Of a DNA stretch of 64,000 nucleotides, positions 50,409 to 61,105 are shown piece by piece. This DNA comes from Erinaceus europaeus. Its lineage: Eukaryota > Chordata > Mammalia > Eulipotyphla > Erinaceidae. The stretch is from positions 110,256,447-110,320,446 of the forward strand of contig NC_080164.1 of assembly GCF_950295315.1 (NCBI RefSeq), in the 5' to 3' direction. Position 1 is the first letter of the stretch. Every line of letters starts with the position of its first letter. Under the pieces are notes generated by a model. The model ran no database searches and had not been told where the DNA came from. It saw only the letters and a program-made list of their open reading frames with translations. The position numbers and the translations under genes were made by a program.

Positions 50409-50767
50409 AGGGGGCTGGGTGGTAGCACAGTGGGTTAAGCGCACATGGTGCAAAGTGCAAGGACCCGCATAAGGATCCCAGTACGAGCCCCTGGCTCCCT
50501 ACCTGGAAGGGGGTCACTTCACAGGCGGTGAAGCAGGTCTGCAAGTGTCTATCTTTTCTCTCCTCCTGCCTGTCTTCCTATCCTCTCTGTCCTATCCAAC
50601 AACAATAACAACAGCTATTACAACAGTAACAATAACAGCCACAACGAGGGCAACAAAAATGGGAAAAATAGCCTCCAGGAGCAGTGGATTCATAATGCTG
50701 GCACTGAGCCGCAGTGATATCCCTGGAGACAAAAAAAAAAAAAGAAAGAAAGAAAGAAAGAAAGAGG
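50409..50767 (+). mobile_element. SINE-B carrying the SINE-A+ 3' extension
   Basis: SINE-B body from GGGGGCTGGGTGGTAGCACAG to AACGAGGGCAACAAAAATGGG, then directly GCCTCCAGGAGCAGTGG ... GCAGTGATATCCCTGGAGAC, an A run and GAAA units. It combines the two modules in one copy. Confidence 0.92.
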
Positions 50768-51786
50768 AACAGGTGTCAGGTGTCAGACCCTATTGTTTAT
50801 GTTTTGTGTCTCAGAGAAATCCAGCAAGTTATATAGCACAACTAATGTCCCTTTATGTTGTCTGCACAGTATGAACTATACCTGCAGTAGTGGGTCTGTT
50901 GTTACATGTCAAGGAGCTAGTACCTGGAAACCTTTCAACAATGAAAGGCAAATGATGAGAAGTGGTTGCTAAATGGCATTTCAACTACTGGCTCTTATAT
51001 ATGACTGGGAACTACAAGTTATATGCTATCCTCATAACAGAGGATGGGATGAGTCATTTCAATTATACCCTTTCCATAGACTTCCACTGGGAATATTCAC
51101 AAAGAGACAATGCAGGACTAGAGTATATCATCACCACTGTGCTGCTAGTGATGGCTGAGATGGGAAAATTACTTCAATGATTCCCTTCTTTTTTCTCTTA
51201 GATTTTGTTTTACTATTACATTTTTAAATGGAACTGCATTTTGGAATGTCATCAAATATATAAACCTACAGGAATTGACAGCATTAAAATTACTATGATA
51301 TATATGTGTGTGTCTGGGTGTGTGTTTGTGTGTGTATATCATATTTGCTATCTACCTTCACATTTCTAGGCCTAGTTTTACTTTCATAACCTGTACTTTC
51401 CTTTTAAGTTTCTTGCTTTCTATTGGTGTGCTGCATTTTTCATAATTTTCTATGCATTTTTGAACACTAAAACATACTCACTTTAAAAAGCATATTAGTT
51501 ATTTCACAGCAGTTACTTAAGGTAAGAAATTAATCCCTGAAAAGGCATGCAAGGCAGAGAATCCACTGATGAAGACTTTAGCAGGTAAAGATGATTCCAA
51601 GTGTAATGGTCCAAGATGATCATCATCCAAGATGACCAGAATTCTAATTACAGCCTTTGAGCTGCTTTTTTAAATTAATCCTGTGCAGTCAATTTGGACA
51701 TTAATGTATTAATTATTCTATGTCTGGCTTTCTGGTAACTCCTCTGTACTTAATAAACTGCCTCACTTTTTTAATTTTTAAGGTGC
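50768..51786. other. unassigned, non-repetitive DNA with a (TG)n patch
   Basis: An interrupted TG tract lies at 51300-51339. A 72-codon plus frame at 50962-51180 shows no domain. About 1 kb otherwise free of recognised repeats. Confidence 0.4.
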
Positions 51787-52002
51787 ATCTCTTATTTTAA
51801 TTGTTTTACTAATTTATTATTGGAAAAAGGCAGAGAAATTGAGAGGGGCAGAAGAAATAGAGAGGGTGAGAGACAGACACCTGCAGCTCTGCTTCACTAC
51901 TTGTGAAGCTTTCTTCTGCAGGTAGGGACCAGGGACTTGAACCTGGTCTTTGTGCGCTGTAAAGTGTGCGCTTAACCAGGTGCACCACTGCCTAATCCCA
52001 TG
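51787..52002 (-). mobile_element. SINE-A
   Basis: Minus strand GGGATTAGGCAGTGGTGCACC, AGGTTCAAGTCCCTGG, CTACCTGCAGAAGAAAGC, TCTC and CCAATAATAAATTAG. Confidence 0.93.
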
Positions 52003-52390
52003 ATTCCCTTCTTTACTACAGAAGCACTTTAGGTACAATCTCATCGGAATCATGATAGCTATCAATGTACAATGCATTAAAGTCCTTTCTCATTAAAGTG
52101 TCAATAAATCAACACTGATACGTGGACTTTGAATTCAGGGTTCTTTCTGTACAAATGGTGCTGATTTGCCTTTAACTGCCCCAATAATTGAATGACCTAT
52201 AATCAGTTCCAAATCCAGAGATTGAGTGCTATTGATTAAATAAGACTAATTCAGGAATAAAAGTATAGTTTAACTGGTAAGAAAAAAAAAAGCAAGCAAG
52301 TCACTGTTGATATGTAATGTTGTCATGAAAGTTAAATGTATTCAAGTCTTTGTAATTCCTCTCTCCTCTATTTTCTTTCTTTCTTTATTA
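52003..52390. other. unassigned DNA
   Basis: No repeat or gene recognised apart from a TTTC patch at 52371-52386. Confidence 0.35.
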
Positions 52391-52394
52391 TTTT

Positions 52395-52800
52395 TTGTTT
52401 TTAGTATTTATTTATAAATTGGAAACACTGACAAGACCATATGATAAGAGGGATACAATTCCACACAATTCCCACCACCAGAACACCATATCCCATTCCC
52501 TCCCCAGATAGTTTTCCTATTCTTTAACCCTTTGGGAGCATGGACCCAGGGTCATTATGGGGTGCAGAAGGTAGAAGGTCTGGCTTCTGTAATTGCTTCC
52601 CTGCTGAACATGGGCATTGACAGGTTGAGCCATACTCTCAGCCTGTCTCTCTTCTTCCCTAGTGGGGTGAGGCTCTGGGGAAGCAGGGCTCCAGGACACA
52701 TTGGTGGGGTCCTATGCCCTGGGAATTCCAGTTGGCATCATCTATAACCTGGTGGCTAAAAAAAGTTAAGATATAAATCAGAGCAAATTATTAACTAATC
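52395..52800 (-). mobile_element. LINE-1 3' end (L1-U2), antisense
   Basis: Minus strand GTTCATGATTAGTTAATAATTTGC, CCAGACCTTCTACCTTCTGC, GAATGGGATATGGTG and GGTGGGAATTGTGTGG, ending in T-rich sequence on the plus side. Confidence 0.9.
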
Positions 52801-52869
52801 ATGAACCTAAAGAATATTGTGGATGGAGATTTGGGGTCTCAAAACACAAATGTTCACCTGTGAAATAAC

Positions 52870-52971
52870 CCCCACTTTTTTTTTTTGCTTGCATGGTTAT
52901 CACTGGTGCTCAGTGCTGGCACTACTAATCCACTGCTCCTACCAACCAGTTTTTCCATTTTTCGTTTCCTT
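52870..52971 (-). mobile_element. SINE-A+ 3' extension (part of an interrupted SINE)
   Basis: The minus strand reads GGTAGGAGCAGTGGATTAG ... AGCACCAGTGATAACC and an A tail. With 53235-53420 it may form one SINE-A+ interrupted by the SINE-B at 52972-53222. Confidence 0.7.
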
Positions 52972-53222
52972 TTAAAATTTTTTTATATTTATTTATTTAT
53001 TTTCCCTTTTGCTGTCCTTGTTGCTTTTTATTGTTGTTGTTGATGTTCTCATTGTTAGGACACAGAGAAATGGAGAGAGATAGGGAAGACAGAGGGGGAG
53101 AGAAAGATAGACACCTGCAGACCTGCTTTACCACCTGTGAAGCGACTCCTCTGCAGGTGGGGAGCAGAGGGCTGGAACCAGGATCCTTGGGCTGGTCCTT
53201 GCGCTTCACGCTATGTGAGCTT
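52972..53222 (-). mobile_element. SINE-B
   Basis: Minus strand TCACATAGCGTGAAGCGC head, CCAAGGATCCTGGTTCCAG, CCACCTGCAGAGGAGTCGC, CAACAACAATAAAAAGC and an AAATAAAT tail. The first bases are lost. Confidence 0.92.
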
Positions 53223-53234
53223 CAGTTCTTCCAT

Positions 53235-53420
53235 TTCATTGGATAGGACAGAGAGAAACTGAGAGGGGAAGTAAGGAGGGAGGGAGAGAGACACCAGCAG
53301 ACTACTTTTGAATCTTCTCCCCTGCACGTGGGGACCAGGGGCTCGAACCCAGATCCTTGAGCAGGTCCTTGAGCTTAGTACTATGTGTGCTCAACAAAGT
53401 GTGCCACCACCCAGACCCCC
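53235..53420 (-). mobile_element. SINE-A/B intermediate, 5' part
   Basis: Minus strand GGGGGTCTGGGTGGTGGCAC, CAAGGACCTGCTCAAGGATC, GGTTCGAGCCCCTGGTCCCC, then CTGTCCTATCCAATG at the SINE-B junction. Confidence 0.85.
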
Positions 53421-53439
53421 TGCAAAATTATTTTTAATT

Positions 53440-53668
53440 ATTTTATGGAGGGCTTAATGGTTTATGGGATACTTATAGACATGTGGGTACAATTTCTCAT
53501 CTCCCAGAGACAACTGTCTACAAAACACTCTGTCCCCTAACAGAGGTCCTTTCCCACCATCATTCACGAGGACCAAAATGTCCTCTCAGCCTGCACCCCC
53601 TCTCCCACCACAATCCTTCGCTTTGGTGTCATACACCACATACAACCCAAGTGTCACCTTGTGCTTTC
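53440..53668 (-). mobile_element. LINE-1 3' UTR fragment, antisense
   Basis: GAGACAACTGTCTACAAAACACTC, AGGTCCTTTCCCACCATC and TTCGCTTTGGTGTCATACACC are the antisense U1-like end, parallel to 48.53 kb. Confidence 0.65.
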
Positions 53669-53689
53669 ACAAACAGAGATGACAGAGTC

Positions 53690-53800
53690 ACGTGACTGCT
53701 CATCTATTACAAAATGTGAACTGCCATGTGTGAGGCTCTGGATTCAAGTTTTGGCACTGCATGGAGTAACAAGGCACCAGGGCAAGTTCTATAAATAAAC
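53690..53800 (+). mobile_element. tRNA-type SINE, minor family
   Basis: CATGTGTGAGGCTCTGGATTC and TTTGGCACTGCATGGAG have the order of a SINE B-box region; ends with TATAAATAAAC. It is not one of the four common families. Confidence 0.45.
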
Positions 53801-53877
53801 AACTCAGCCTAGGAGTGGTGGAAGAATGCATACACAAGACTCCTGAGGTTTAAAGATAGAGACAAAGGAAGAAAGGG

Positions 53878-54010
53878 GGGGCTGGGGAGGCAGCATATGG
53901 TTCTGCAAAAGACTTTCATGCCTGAGGCTCTGAGGTCCCAGGTTCAATCCCCAACACCACCAACAACCAGAGCTGAGCAGGGCTCTGGTCTCTCTCTTTC
54001 ATTTAAGTTA
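53878..54010 (+). mobile_element. SINE-D
   Basis: GGGGCTGGGGAGGCAGCATATGG, CTTTCATGCCTGAGGCTCTG, CCCAGGTTCAATCCCC, CAGAGCTGAGCAGGGCTCTGG, TC tract. Well preserved. Confidence 0.92.
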
Positions 54011-54164
54011 ACATGTTTTTGTTGTTGTTGTTGTTTGTTTGTTTTGTTTTATCTCAATATAGAGAGATGGATAACAAACATCTCAGTATAGAACCTACCA
54101 GGTTCAGAAAAGGAATAGGTTCATGATTGTGGCTGACAACTGTCAATGGAATTAAAAAAAAAAA

Positions 54165-54685
54165 AAAGCTAGTATAGTCATGGGCCCATTGGAATATAAC
54201 TAAAATAGGCCTAGTAACTATCTGAAAAACAGAGAGCCGCCAACTCATCATCTGAATTATTCCAGCCTTGAGGTTCGTGATTAGTCAACAATTTGTTTGG
54301 CTTTATATGTTAATTTTTCTTTCAGCCACCAGGTTCTAGATGCTAACATGTTGCCAAACGAACTTCCCTGGGCAGCTGAACCCACCAATGTGTCCTGGAT
54401 CCCTACTTCCACAAAGCCTCGTCCCACTAGGGAAAAAGAGAGACAGGCTGTGCGTATGGATCAACCTGTCAATGCCCACGTTCAATGGGGAAGCAATTAC
54501 AGAAGCCAGACCTTCTACCTTCTGTATCCCATAATGACCCTGGGCCCTTGCTCACAGAGATAAAGAATAGGAAAGCTCTCAGGGGAAGTGGTAGAATACA
54601 GAGTGAGAACCGTGTGGAGTTGTAGCCCTCTTATCCTGTGGTTTTTGTCTGTTTACTTTTTATAAATAAAAAATTAAAAAAAGAA
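54165..54685 (+). mobile_element. LINE-1 3' end (L1-U2)
   Basis: AGTCATGGGCCCATTGG, TCAACAATTTGTTTGGC, CCAGACCTTCTACCTTCTG, ACCGTGTGGAGTTGTAGCCC and ATAAATAAAAAATTAAA tail. Confidence 0.9.
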
Positions 54686-54699
54686 GTCATTGATTAGTA

Positions 54700-55185
54700 C
54701 AGTATTAATATTACAAAAAATATGAGTTGAAGAGACTAATGGAAAGATTATAAAAGCATAAAGTTGAATAAGTTTTAGAAAGGCTTTAAAGCGGCATATC
54801 TAAATATGGGTTCATGCACCCCCAAAATACCTAGACAATTATCTAAGGAACAAAAATTCTAAACTGACAAAATTGAGGGGAAAAATTTCATGAAATTGTT
54901 TCAAGGGTTTCTGTCACATGAAATAGCACATTTAAGCTTGAAAATAAGAATATAAACAGCCCCTATTTTCACAGACAGTTTTCCTCTTCACTTGACATGA
55001 TTATAAAAATCAATTAACTCTAGCCTCGAGATATTTGGCAAATGTGCAAAAACCGAAGAGAAACAAATTGTACAAGTATTTAAATACAACTATTGTGTTT
55101 ATAAAGTGTTGAAGGAAGGCAGAGATGGGGTGGGGTGGCAAACAACTATTTATTAAAAACTCATTCCTGACATCAAAACAAAGGA
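54700..55185. other. unassigned DNA
   Basis: No repeat or gene recognised. Confidence 0.35.
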
Positions 55186-55191
55186 TTCTAT

Positions 55192-55348
55192 GGAAGGAAG
55201 GAAAGAAGGAAGGAAGGAAGGAAGGAAGGAAGGAAGGAAGGAAGGAAGGAAGGAGGGAAGGAAGGAAGGGGAAAGAAGGAAGGAGGGAGGGAAGAAGGGA
55301 GGTGGGCAGGTAGGCAGGTAGGCAGGTAGGCAGGTAGGCAGGCAGGCA
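55192..55348. repeat. (GGAA)n passing into (GGCA)/(GGTA)n
   Basis: About 18 AAGG units, then GGGAGG variants, then repeated GGCAGGTA and GGCAGGCA units. Changes of unit along one array show stepwise expansion. Confidence 0.95.
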
Positions 55349-55354
55349 GAGAAT

Positions 55355-55500
55355 GAGCATGGTTGGAGGAGGAAAAGCTTTGAGGTCCTGGTGCATGAAG
55401 ATGGAAAAAGATCTAAGTTGGGGGAGGGAATGTTTTGCAGATGAGAAATTAAATTTATGTGTCAACTGTATTGTAAACCACAAACACTCAATTAAAAAAA
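55355..55500 (+). mobile_element. LINE-1 3' UTR fragment (L1-U1)
   Basis: GAGGTCCTGGTGCATGAAG, AATTTATGTGTCAACTGTATTG, TAAACCACAAACACTCAATTAAAA. It begins right after the GGCA array. Confidence 0.7.
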
Positions 55501-55699
55501 ACTTATTCTGTCCTGGTTACCACTTTTATTTCTTTCTAATCTGTTATTTATTTTACTTTATTATTTGCCCCTTTAAGATAGGTTATATATACATATATAT
55601 GTATATATATACATATTATGAAAACACTAAACCTGAGAAAAATGATTAAGTCATCCAAAAGTATTAAAGTTTGAGGGAGAAAGAGCACACTCTCAAGCA

Positions 55700-56270
55700 A
55701 TCAAAATGCATTTGTAGGTGTTGGCAAGGTCGTGGAGAAAAGGGAACTCTGCTTCACTGCTGGTATGCAAACTGGGCAGCCCCTTTGGAAGACTGTAGGA
55801 AGAGTCCTTAAACAAATAAGAAAATTTCCTTATGACCCAACAGTACTACTCTTAGGCATTTACCCAAAAGACACACAAATACTTATTCAAAGGGACATAC
55901 ACACTCCTCTTTATAGCTACATTATTCACAATAGTCAGAGAGTGGAAGCAGCCTAAATACCCATCATCAGATGACAGGCTAAAGAAGTTATGGGATATAC
56001 ATTCCATGGAATACTACTCTGCAGTCAAAAAAGATGATATTGTGTCCTTTGGGACTAAATGGATAAAACTGGAGGTGATTAGGATTAGCAAAAGAAATGA
56101 TGAAAGATGATAGCATATGTATGTTTGATGGGGATAGATTAGACTGTAGTACCTCTTAACAGAAAAAAGCAATGACCTTGGTTTGGTGGGGAAAGGAGAT
56201 GATGTCAATAAAGTAAGAAAGGAAGTGAAGTATATAGTCTGAGGAGTAAGGTATGCATCCAGGTAAAATT
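55700..56270 (+). pseudogene. LINE-1 ORF2 C-terminal fragment, old subfamily
   Basis: CTTCACTGCTGGTATGCAAAC, then the Y-D-P-T-V-L-L-L-G-I-Y-P-K-D stretch within the frame at 55732-55956, then GGAATACTACTCTGCAGTC and the ORF2 end. The region matches the C-terminal domain downstream of RT; the older sequence differs from the 42-kb copy in many positions. Confidence 0.85.
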
Positions 56271-56690
56271 CTGCTAACCTCTAAGTACCGGGTAAAGTTC
56301 TAGCCCCTAGGAGTTATGACAATAGCTCTCCAGCAATTGGGTAAGCTGCCTCTAACCTTCTACCAGAAGGCTTCAGTGGAATTAATTATGGCACTCTATA
56401 GCAATAGAGTCAAGCACAGGTAAAATGAACTCTACTTTAATGCAAACAATTATCCAATTATCTATAATTGGGCTATTTCTACCTCCTGGCCAATAGCCTA
56501 CATTAATACTGCTTTTATAATATGAATATAATTAACTTTTTTGGAATAATTTTCATAAAATTATTTTAATAGAACATTCAGAGATTCACATCTATGCAGT
56601 ATTCACGTCACTTAACCTGTAAATTTTCTCATAAGCATTAGGACTGAAGACTAGAGACAATCTCCACTGTCAGAATCTATAGCTCAACAA
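56271..56690. other. unassigned DNA
   Basis: No repeat or gene recognised. Confidence 0.35.
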
Positions 56691-56691
56691 T

Positions 56692-57015
56692 TTCTTCCTT
56701 CCTTCCTCCCTTCCTTTCTTCTTTCCTTTCTTCTTTCCTTTCTTCCTTCTTACCTTCCTCATTTTTCTTTTTTCTTTCTTTCTCTCTTTCCTTCTTTTTT
56801 CTTTCTCCTCTCTTTCTTCCTTTTTTGTTCTGATAGGACAGGGAGAAAATGAGAGAGGTGGAGGGTATAGAGAGGAAGAGAGAAAGATGGACACCTGCAG
56901 ATCTGCTTGTGAAGCACCCCACTCCACCCACCCCACCCCTGCAGGTAGGGAGGAGGATGCCCAAACCTTGAGCATGGTAATGTTTGCACTTACCCACGTG
57001 CACCACAGCCCGGCA
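56692..57015 (-). mobile_element. SINE-A/B with expanded (GGAA/GAAA)n tail
   Basis: Minus strand GCCGGGCTGTGGTGCACGTG head, CACCTGCAGATCTGC parts, TATCAGAACA, then an expanded A-rich tail seen as TTCC/TTTC on the plus strand (56694-56822). Frames of 76-109 codons are artefacts of the array. Confidence 0.85.
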
Positions 57016-57354
57016 GTTCAGCGCAATAATCTCTACTAGCAGGATGACCTAAGGAATAAGTTCAAGGTCTACTCAGGTCTCCAAACCACCAGCATTCATG
57101 AAACAAGAAGGGAGGGTTCCTTGGTGGATGATGTGAGAAAAATACCCCATAAAAAAAGAAAATTTTGAAAAGCACCTGTGAAATTTTCATTGGTTAACCT
57201 TTTGTTGCCCCCTTGAAATCTACTTTCTTATGTGAAGCCACTGATACGTTACAATACATTTCTCTAAGAAATAAAAGTGTCAAAACTTAGCTACTTGGTT
57301 ATGTCTCCTTTTAAGAAGAAAAAAAAAAAAACTGTAACAAATCAAATTATTATT
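57016..57354. other. unassigned DNA
   Basis: No repeat or gene recognised. Confidence 0.3.
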
Positions 57355-57359
57355 GAAGA

Positions 57360-57500
57360 GCGAACAAAACAGCTCACTTGAACTGTGTATAGCTTTGCCA
57401 TGTATGCGACCCAGGTTCAAGCCCCTCTTCACAGCACTGAAGGAAGTTTCATTGTTTTGTCAGTTTTATTCTCTCTCACAGACCTTTCTAAAATTAACTA
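57360..57500 (+). mobile_element. tRNA-type SINE, minor family
   Basis: GAGCGAACAAAACAGCTCAC, GCCATGTATGCGACCCAGG, GTTCAAGCCCC (B-box) and TTCTCTCTCACAG. Related heads occur at 25.53 and 59.19 kb. Confidence 0.6.
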
Positions 57501-57527
57501 ATTAGTTTAAATGATCATTGTAGAAGC

Positions 57528-57668
57528 AGCCTGGGTGCAGAGGGTAGAGTCTCAGTCTTATAAGCATACGAGGTCTAAACTTCAGTCCTTGGAACTGTAT
57601 TTACCAGGGTGATTCTCTCTGTCAGTCTCTCTCTTTATCATTAATTAAATAAACAAGTATTTTTAAGT
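57528..57668 (+). mobile_element. SINE-C, diverged
   Basis: GTGCAGAGGGTAGAGTCTCAG, TTATAAGCATACGAGGTC, CAGGGTGATTCTCTCTG and TTAAATAAACAAG tail. Confidence 0.75.
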
Positions 57669-58150
57669 TCTCTATTAAAAACTGCTCTGTAATTCCTAAC
57701 ACAATTCACTTCAAGCAAGAATGCACATCTTTTATCTAGCCAGCAGCTGAGATTAGAATCAAATTGAAGCAGTTGCCAATTTTCAATCAGTTCATGTTGA
57801 ACTTGCAAATCCAACCTCCTAAAGTATAAATTACACAATCCACAAATTATCCCCCCCTTTTTAATTCTATTATAGTGTAACCTTTTAATTGATGAAGCAG
57901 GAAGGAAGCAGGTGTGGGTAGATCTGGGACTTTCAAAGCTTCATGATCTTATCCAAAGGCTTCACACTTCTGAAGCTCTAAAGTGGCAAGAGCAAGATTT
58001 GAATGAATAATTCTACTATCAAATGCACTGCTACTATTTTTGGTACAAATGTCACTTCAACTCTTTAAAAGTAGAAAATTACCAGTCATCACTAGTCTTT
58101 GACTAATTTAATTCACTTATATTATCCTTCATTGATTTTTATATTTTCCC
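57669..58150. other. unassigned DNA
   Basis: No repeat or gene recognised. Confidence 0.35.
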
Positions 58151-58154
58151 TTCT

Positions 58155-58187
58155 TTTTATATAGATGGTGACTGAGAGAGGGAGAGG

Positions 58188-58228
<41 letters not shown>

Positions 58229-58251
58229 AGGGAGAGGGAGAGGGAGAGGGA

Positions 58252-58292
<41 letters not shown>

Positions 58293-58412
58293 GTAGCCCT
58301 GCATCACCACTCATAAAGCTTCCTTCCTGCAGGAGGGGATGGGGCCTTGAACCTGGGTCCTTGCATATGTCTACTGTGTGTCCTCTACATAAGCTTTATC
58401 TCCCAGCCCCTG
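58155..58412 (-). mobile_element. SINE-A with (GGGAGA)n/(GA)n expansion
   Basis: Minus strand GGGGCTGGGAGATAAAGCTT, ACCCAGGTTCAAGGCCCC, TCCTGCAGGAAGGAAGC, CAGGGCTACAGC, then an expanded tract (plus strand 58173-58291). Confidence 0.88.
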
Positions 58413-58426
58413 ACTTTATATTCTTT

Positions 58427-58575
58427 TTAAAAATATCTTATTTATTTATTAATGAGAAAGATAGGAGGAGAGAAAGATCCAGACATCACTCTGGTACACG
58501 TGCTGTCGGGAACTGAACTCAGGACCTCATGCTTGAGAGTCCAATGCCTTAGCCAAAGCGCCACCTCCCGGACCA
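58427..58575 (-). mobile_element. SINE-C with 17-bp imperfect target duplication
   Basis: Minus strand GGTCCGGGAGGTGGCGCTTTG, GAGGTCCTGAGTTCAGTTCCC, CCAGAGTGATGTCTGG and TTAATAAATAAATAAG. Flanks CTGACTTTATATTCTTT (58410-58426) and CTGACTTGAAATTCTTT (58576-58592). Confidence 0.93.
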
Positions 58576-58592
58576 CTGACTTGAAATTCTTT

Positions 58593-59180
58593 AGCCCTTA
58601 GTTTACTTTATAATAATTAAACATGAGACAGCCTAACAGCGTTCCCCAGGAGAACTTTGATTTCCCATCTTCTACTCTCTTCCAATGCTTCAATTTAGTA
58701 AGAGCAAAAAATAGAGTCAGATAGTAAAACTAAGTTCTAAGATTGTCACACCTGAGCTGTTATTTCACAGATTAAGAATGGACACTCAATACTAAAAAAC
58801 TGAGCTGCAAAGCTAGACTCTAAACAAGGACCCAGGGAGGCAGAAAAGAACAACATCTTGGCCTGAATTCACTTTATCCTATTTCTAGCACCACCACTGT
58901 GCCCATAGACATCCAGCCACTTGTACTATGGAACAAGAAAAAGCAATCACGCACAATGAACGTAGATTATCTTGTCTTATTTACCTTTGATAACAAAGAT
59001 TCTGTGACAGATCCCTCTGTTTGGAGATTGATTTGACTGGAAAGGGGTATCAAGTAAATTCACGGCCCTAGTGACTGAACATTGATGGAAAATGCATATA
59101 CTCTATCAAGGAATGAAAATGAAGTGTACACAGTAAAAGGTCAACAATACTGTTAGAATTGCTAATTCCGAATGCGTGGG
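58593..59180. other. unassigned, non-repetitive DNA
   Basis: No repeat, simple sequence or coding frame recognised. Confidence 0.4.
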
Positions 59181-59184
59181 TGGG

Positions 59185-59345
59185 CTGGCCAAATAGTCCA
59201 TTTGGCTAATGTGCAGTGATTCAGGCTTGACTTGTGGTCCCTACCTCCTTGAAGTTTTGGTGTTGTGGTAGCTTTACCTCATTCTCTCTGTCTCTCACTT
59301 TCTGTCTGAAATGTGAGCCTGGAGCAGTGAAGCCCAGGTAAAAAC
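59185..59345 (+). mobile_element. tRNA-type SINE, minor family
   Basis: GGCTGGCCAAATAGTCCATTTGG, GGCTTGACTTGTGGTCCC, a TCTC tract and AGCCTGGAGCAGTGAAGCCC near the 3' end. Diverged. Confidence 0.5.
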
Positions 59346-59454
59346 CAAAAACAAAGAAAAGTAATTATTCTACACTTATAAACAAATGCACATATGTCTC
59401 CAAACAATAATTTACTGATTCAAAAGTAGTACTTTCTGAACTATAGATTACAAA

Positions 59455-59637
59455 TATTTTTAAATTTCATCTATTTATTTTAAGGAGAGAGAGATTTATT
59501 GAGAAAGATGCATAGAGACAAAGATGGAAGCTCTGCTCAGCTCTGGCTGATGGTGGTGCTGGGAACTGAATCTGTGACTTCAGAGCCTCAGGCATGAAAT
59601 GCCTTTGCATAATCATTATGCTCTCTTCCTAGTCCTA
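59455..59637 (-). mobile_element. SINE-D
   Basis: Minus strand GACTAGGAAGAGAGCATAATG, CATGCCTGAGGCTCTGAAG, CACCACCATCAGCCAGAGC, TC tract and AAAATAAATAGATG. Confidence 0.92.
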
Positions 59638-59939
59638 GAAATATTTTTAAAGCTTGTATTTAAAAATTTTTTAAAAGGATACTACTAGCACTGGGTCTGG
59701 AGAGAAGGTTAGAAAAGACCAGCAAGGCTTCTCTTCTGCAGCAGGGAGGAGAAATACTGGGAAATCTTTGTCTACAATATGGCACCTCACAGTCATGCCA
59801 AAACAAGTCTGACTTAAAACTAAGTTCAGCGTCTCTCTCAAAATACTCTTCTCACCAGTGAACAGCATCAGGACCACTCAGTCACTCATGATAGGACTTA
59901 AGAATGATTTTAGACTTTCTTCTTTTCTGTTTTTTTGTT

Positions 59940-61015
59940 TTTGACTTTAGAGCTTTATTAAGTAACAGATTACAGCACAGTCTTTCCTTCTTTTTTCACC
60001 ACTCCCATCACCTGTGGTCTGTGTCCCCACCCTCACCCCCACAGATAACCACTACAGTTTTCTTTCAGTCTTAGCCAGGTTGACTTTTTTTTTTTTTTGC
60101 ATTGGTATGTTCAATTCTCCTTATTCTGCATATGAGTGAAACCATTCTGTAGCTGTTCTTCACCTCCTTATTTGCTTCACTAAACATAATCTTCTCTAGT
60201 TTCATCTTCTTTATCCCAAAGGACACAATGTCATACTTTTTTTACTGCTGCATAGTACTCTGTTGAGTATATGTCCCATAACTTTTTTATTAGTAATTTA
60301 ATAATGACCGACAAGATTGTAAGATAACAGGTGTACAGTTCCATACAGTTCCCACCACCACAGTTCCATATCCTATCCCCTCCATTGGAAGTTTCCCTAT
60401 TCTTTATCCCTCCTTGAATATGGACCAAAATTATTTATGGGTTGCAGAAGGTGGGAGTTCTGGCTTCTGTAACTGCTTCTCATCTGGACATGGATATTGG
60501 CAGGTAGATCCATACTCCAGGTCTGTTTTTATCTTTTCCTAGTGGGGTAGCGCTCTGGAGAGGTGGGGGTGCCAGGATACAATGACATCATGGAAGCAGC
60601 TGCAACTTTTTTATCCAGTCATCTGTAAAAGGGCATTTTGGTTGTTTCCTGGTTTTTGCTATTGTGAATAAAGCCACTATAAACATGGGGGTGCATGTAT
60701 CTCTTTAGATCAGTGTTATTATATCATTTGGGTAAATGCCTAGTAGTGGGATTGCTGGATTATAAAGTATTTCCATTTATATTTGCTTAAGGATTCTCCA
60801 TACTGTTCACCATAATGGTTGCATCAGTTTACATTCCCACCAGCAATGTAATAATGCTCTTCTCTCTCCACATCCACGTGTACTTCTTTAGAGAACAGTT
60901 ACTCATATCCTCTACCCGCTTTTTTATTGGCTCTTTCCTCTATAGTCACCAAATTGATAGGTATAAGCTTCTTTTGTTTTTGTTTGTCTTTTCCATCAGC
61001 ATTCTCACACTGGTG
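59940..61015 (-). pseudogene. LINE-1 3' end (ORF2 C-terminus and 3' UTR), antisense, split by L1-U2
   Basis: Outside the insert the minus strand encodes decayed ORF2 C-terminus: ATTCACAATAGCAAAAACC, ATCCAGCAATCCCACTACTAGG and GTGGGAATGTAAACTGATGC upstream, GGAATACT..GCAGCAGT and the ORF2 end downstream. Old subfamily, like 55.7 kb. Confidence 0.88.
60282..60592 (-). mobile_element. LINE-1 3' end (L1-U2) inserted in an older L1
   Basis: The minus strand has CATTGTATCCTGGCACC, CCAGAACTCCCACCTTCTGC, CCATTGGAGGGGATAGGATATGG and GGTGGTGGGAACTGTATGG, ending in TAATAAAAAA. AACTTTTTTAT is present at both junctions (about 60277 and 60605). Confidence 0.9.
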
Positions 61016-61017
61016 AG

Positions 61018-61105
61018 GGAGAGTATGAGAGAGAAAGAGAGAGAGATGGAGAAACACCTGCAGCCCTGCCCCACCACTTAGGAAGCTTCCCCTCTGCAGG
61101 CACAA
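61018..61105 (-). mobile_element. SINE-A, head missing
   Basis: The minus strand has GCAGAGGGGAAGCTTCC, GGGCAGGGCTGCAGGTGTTTC and TCTCTC; the tRNA-like head and the tail are absent. Confidence 0.75.
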
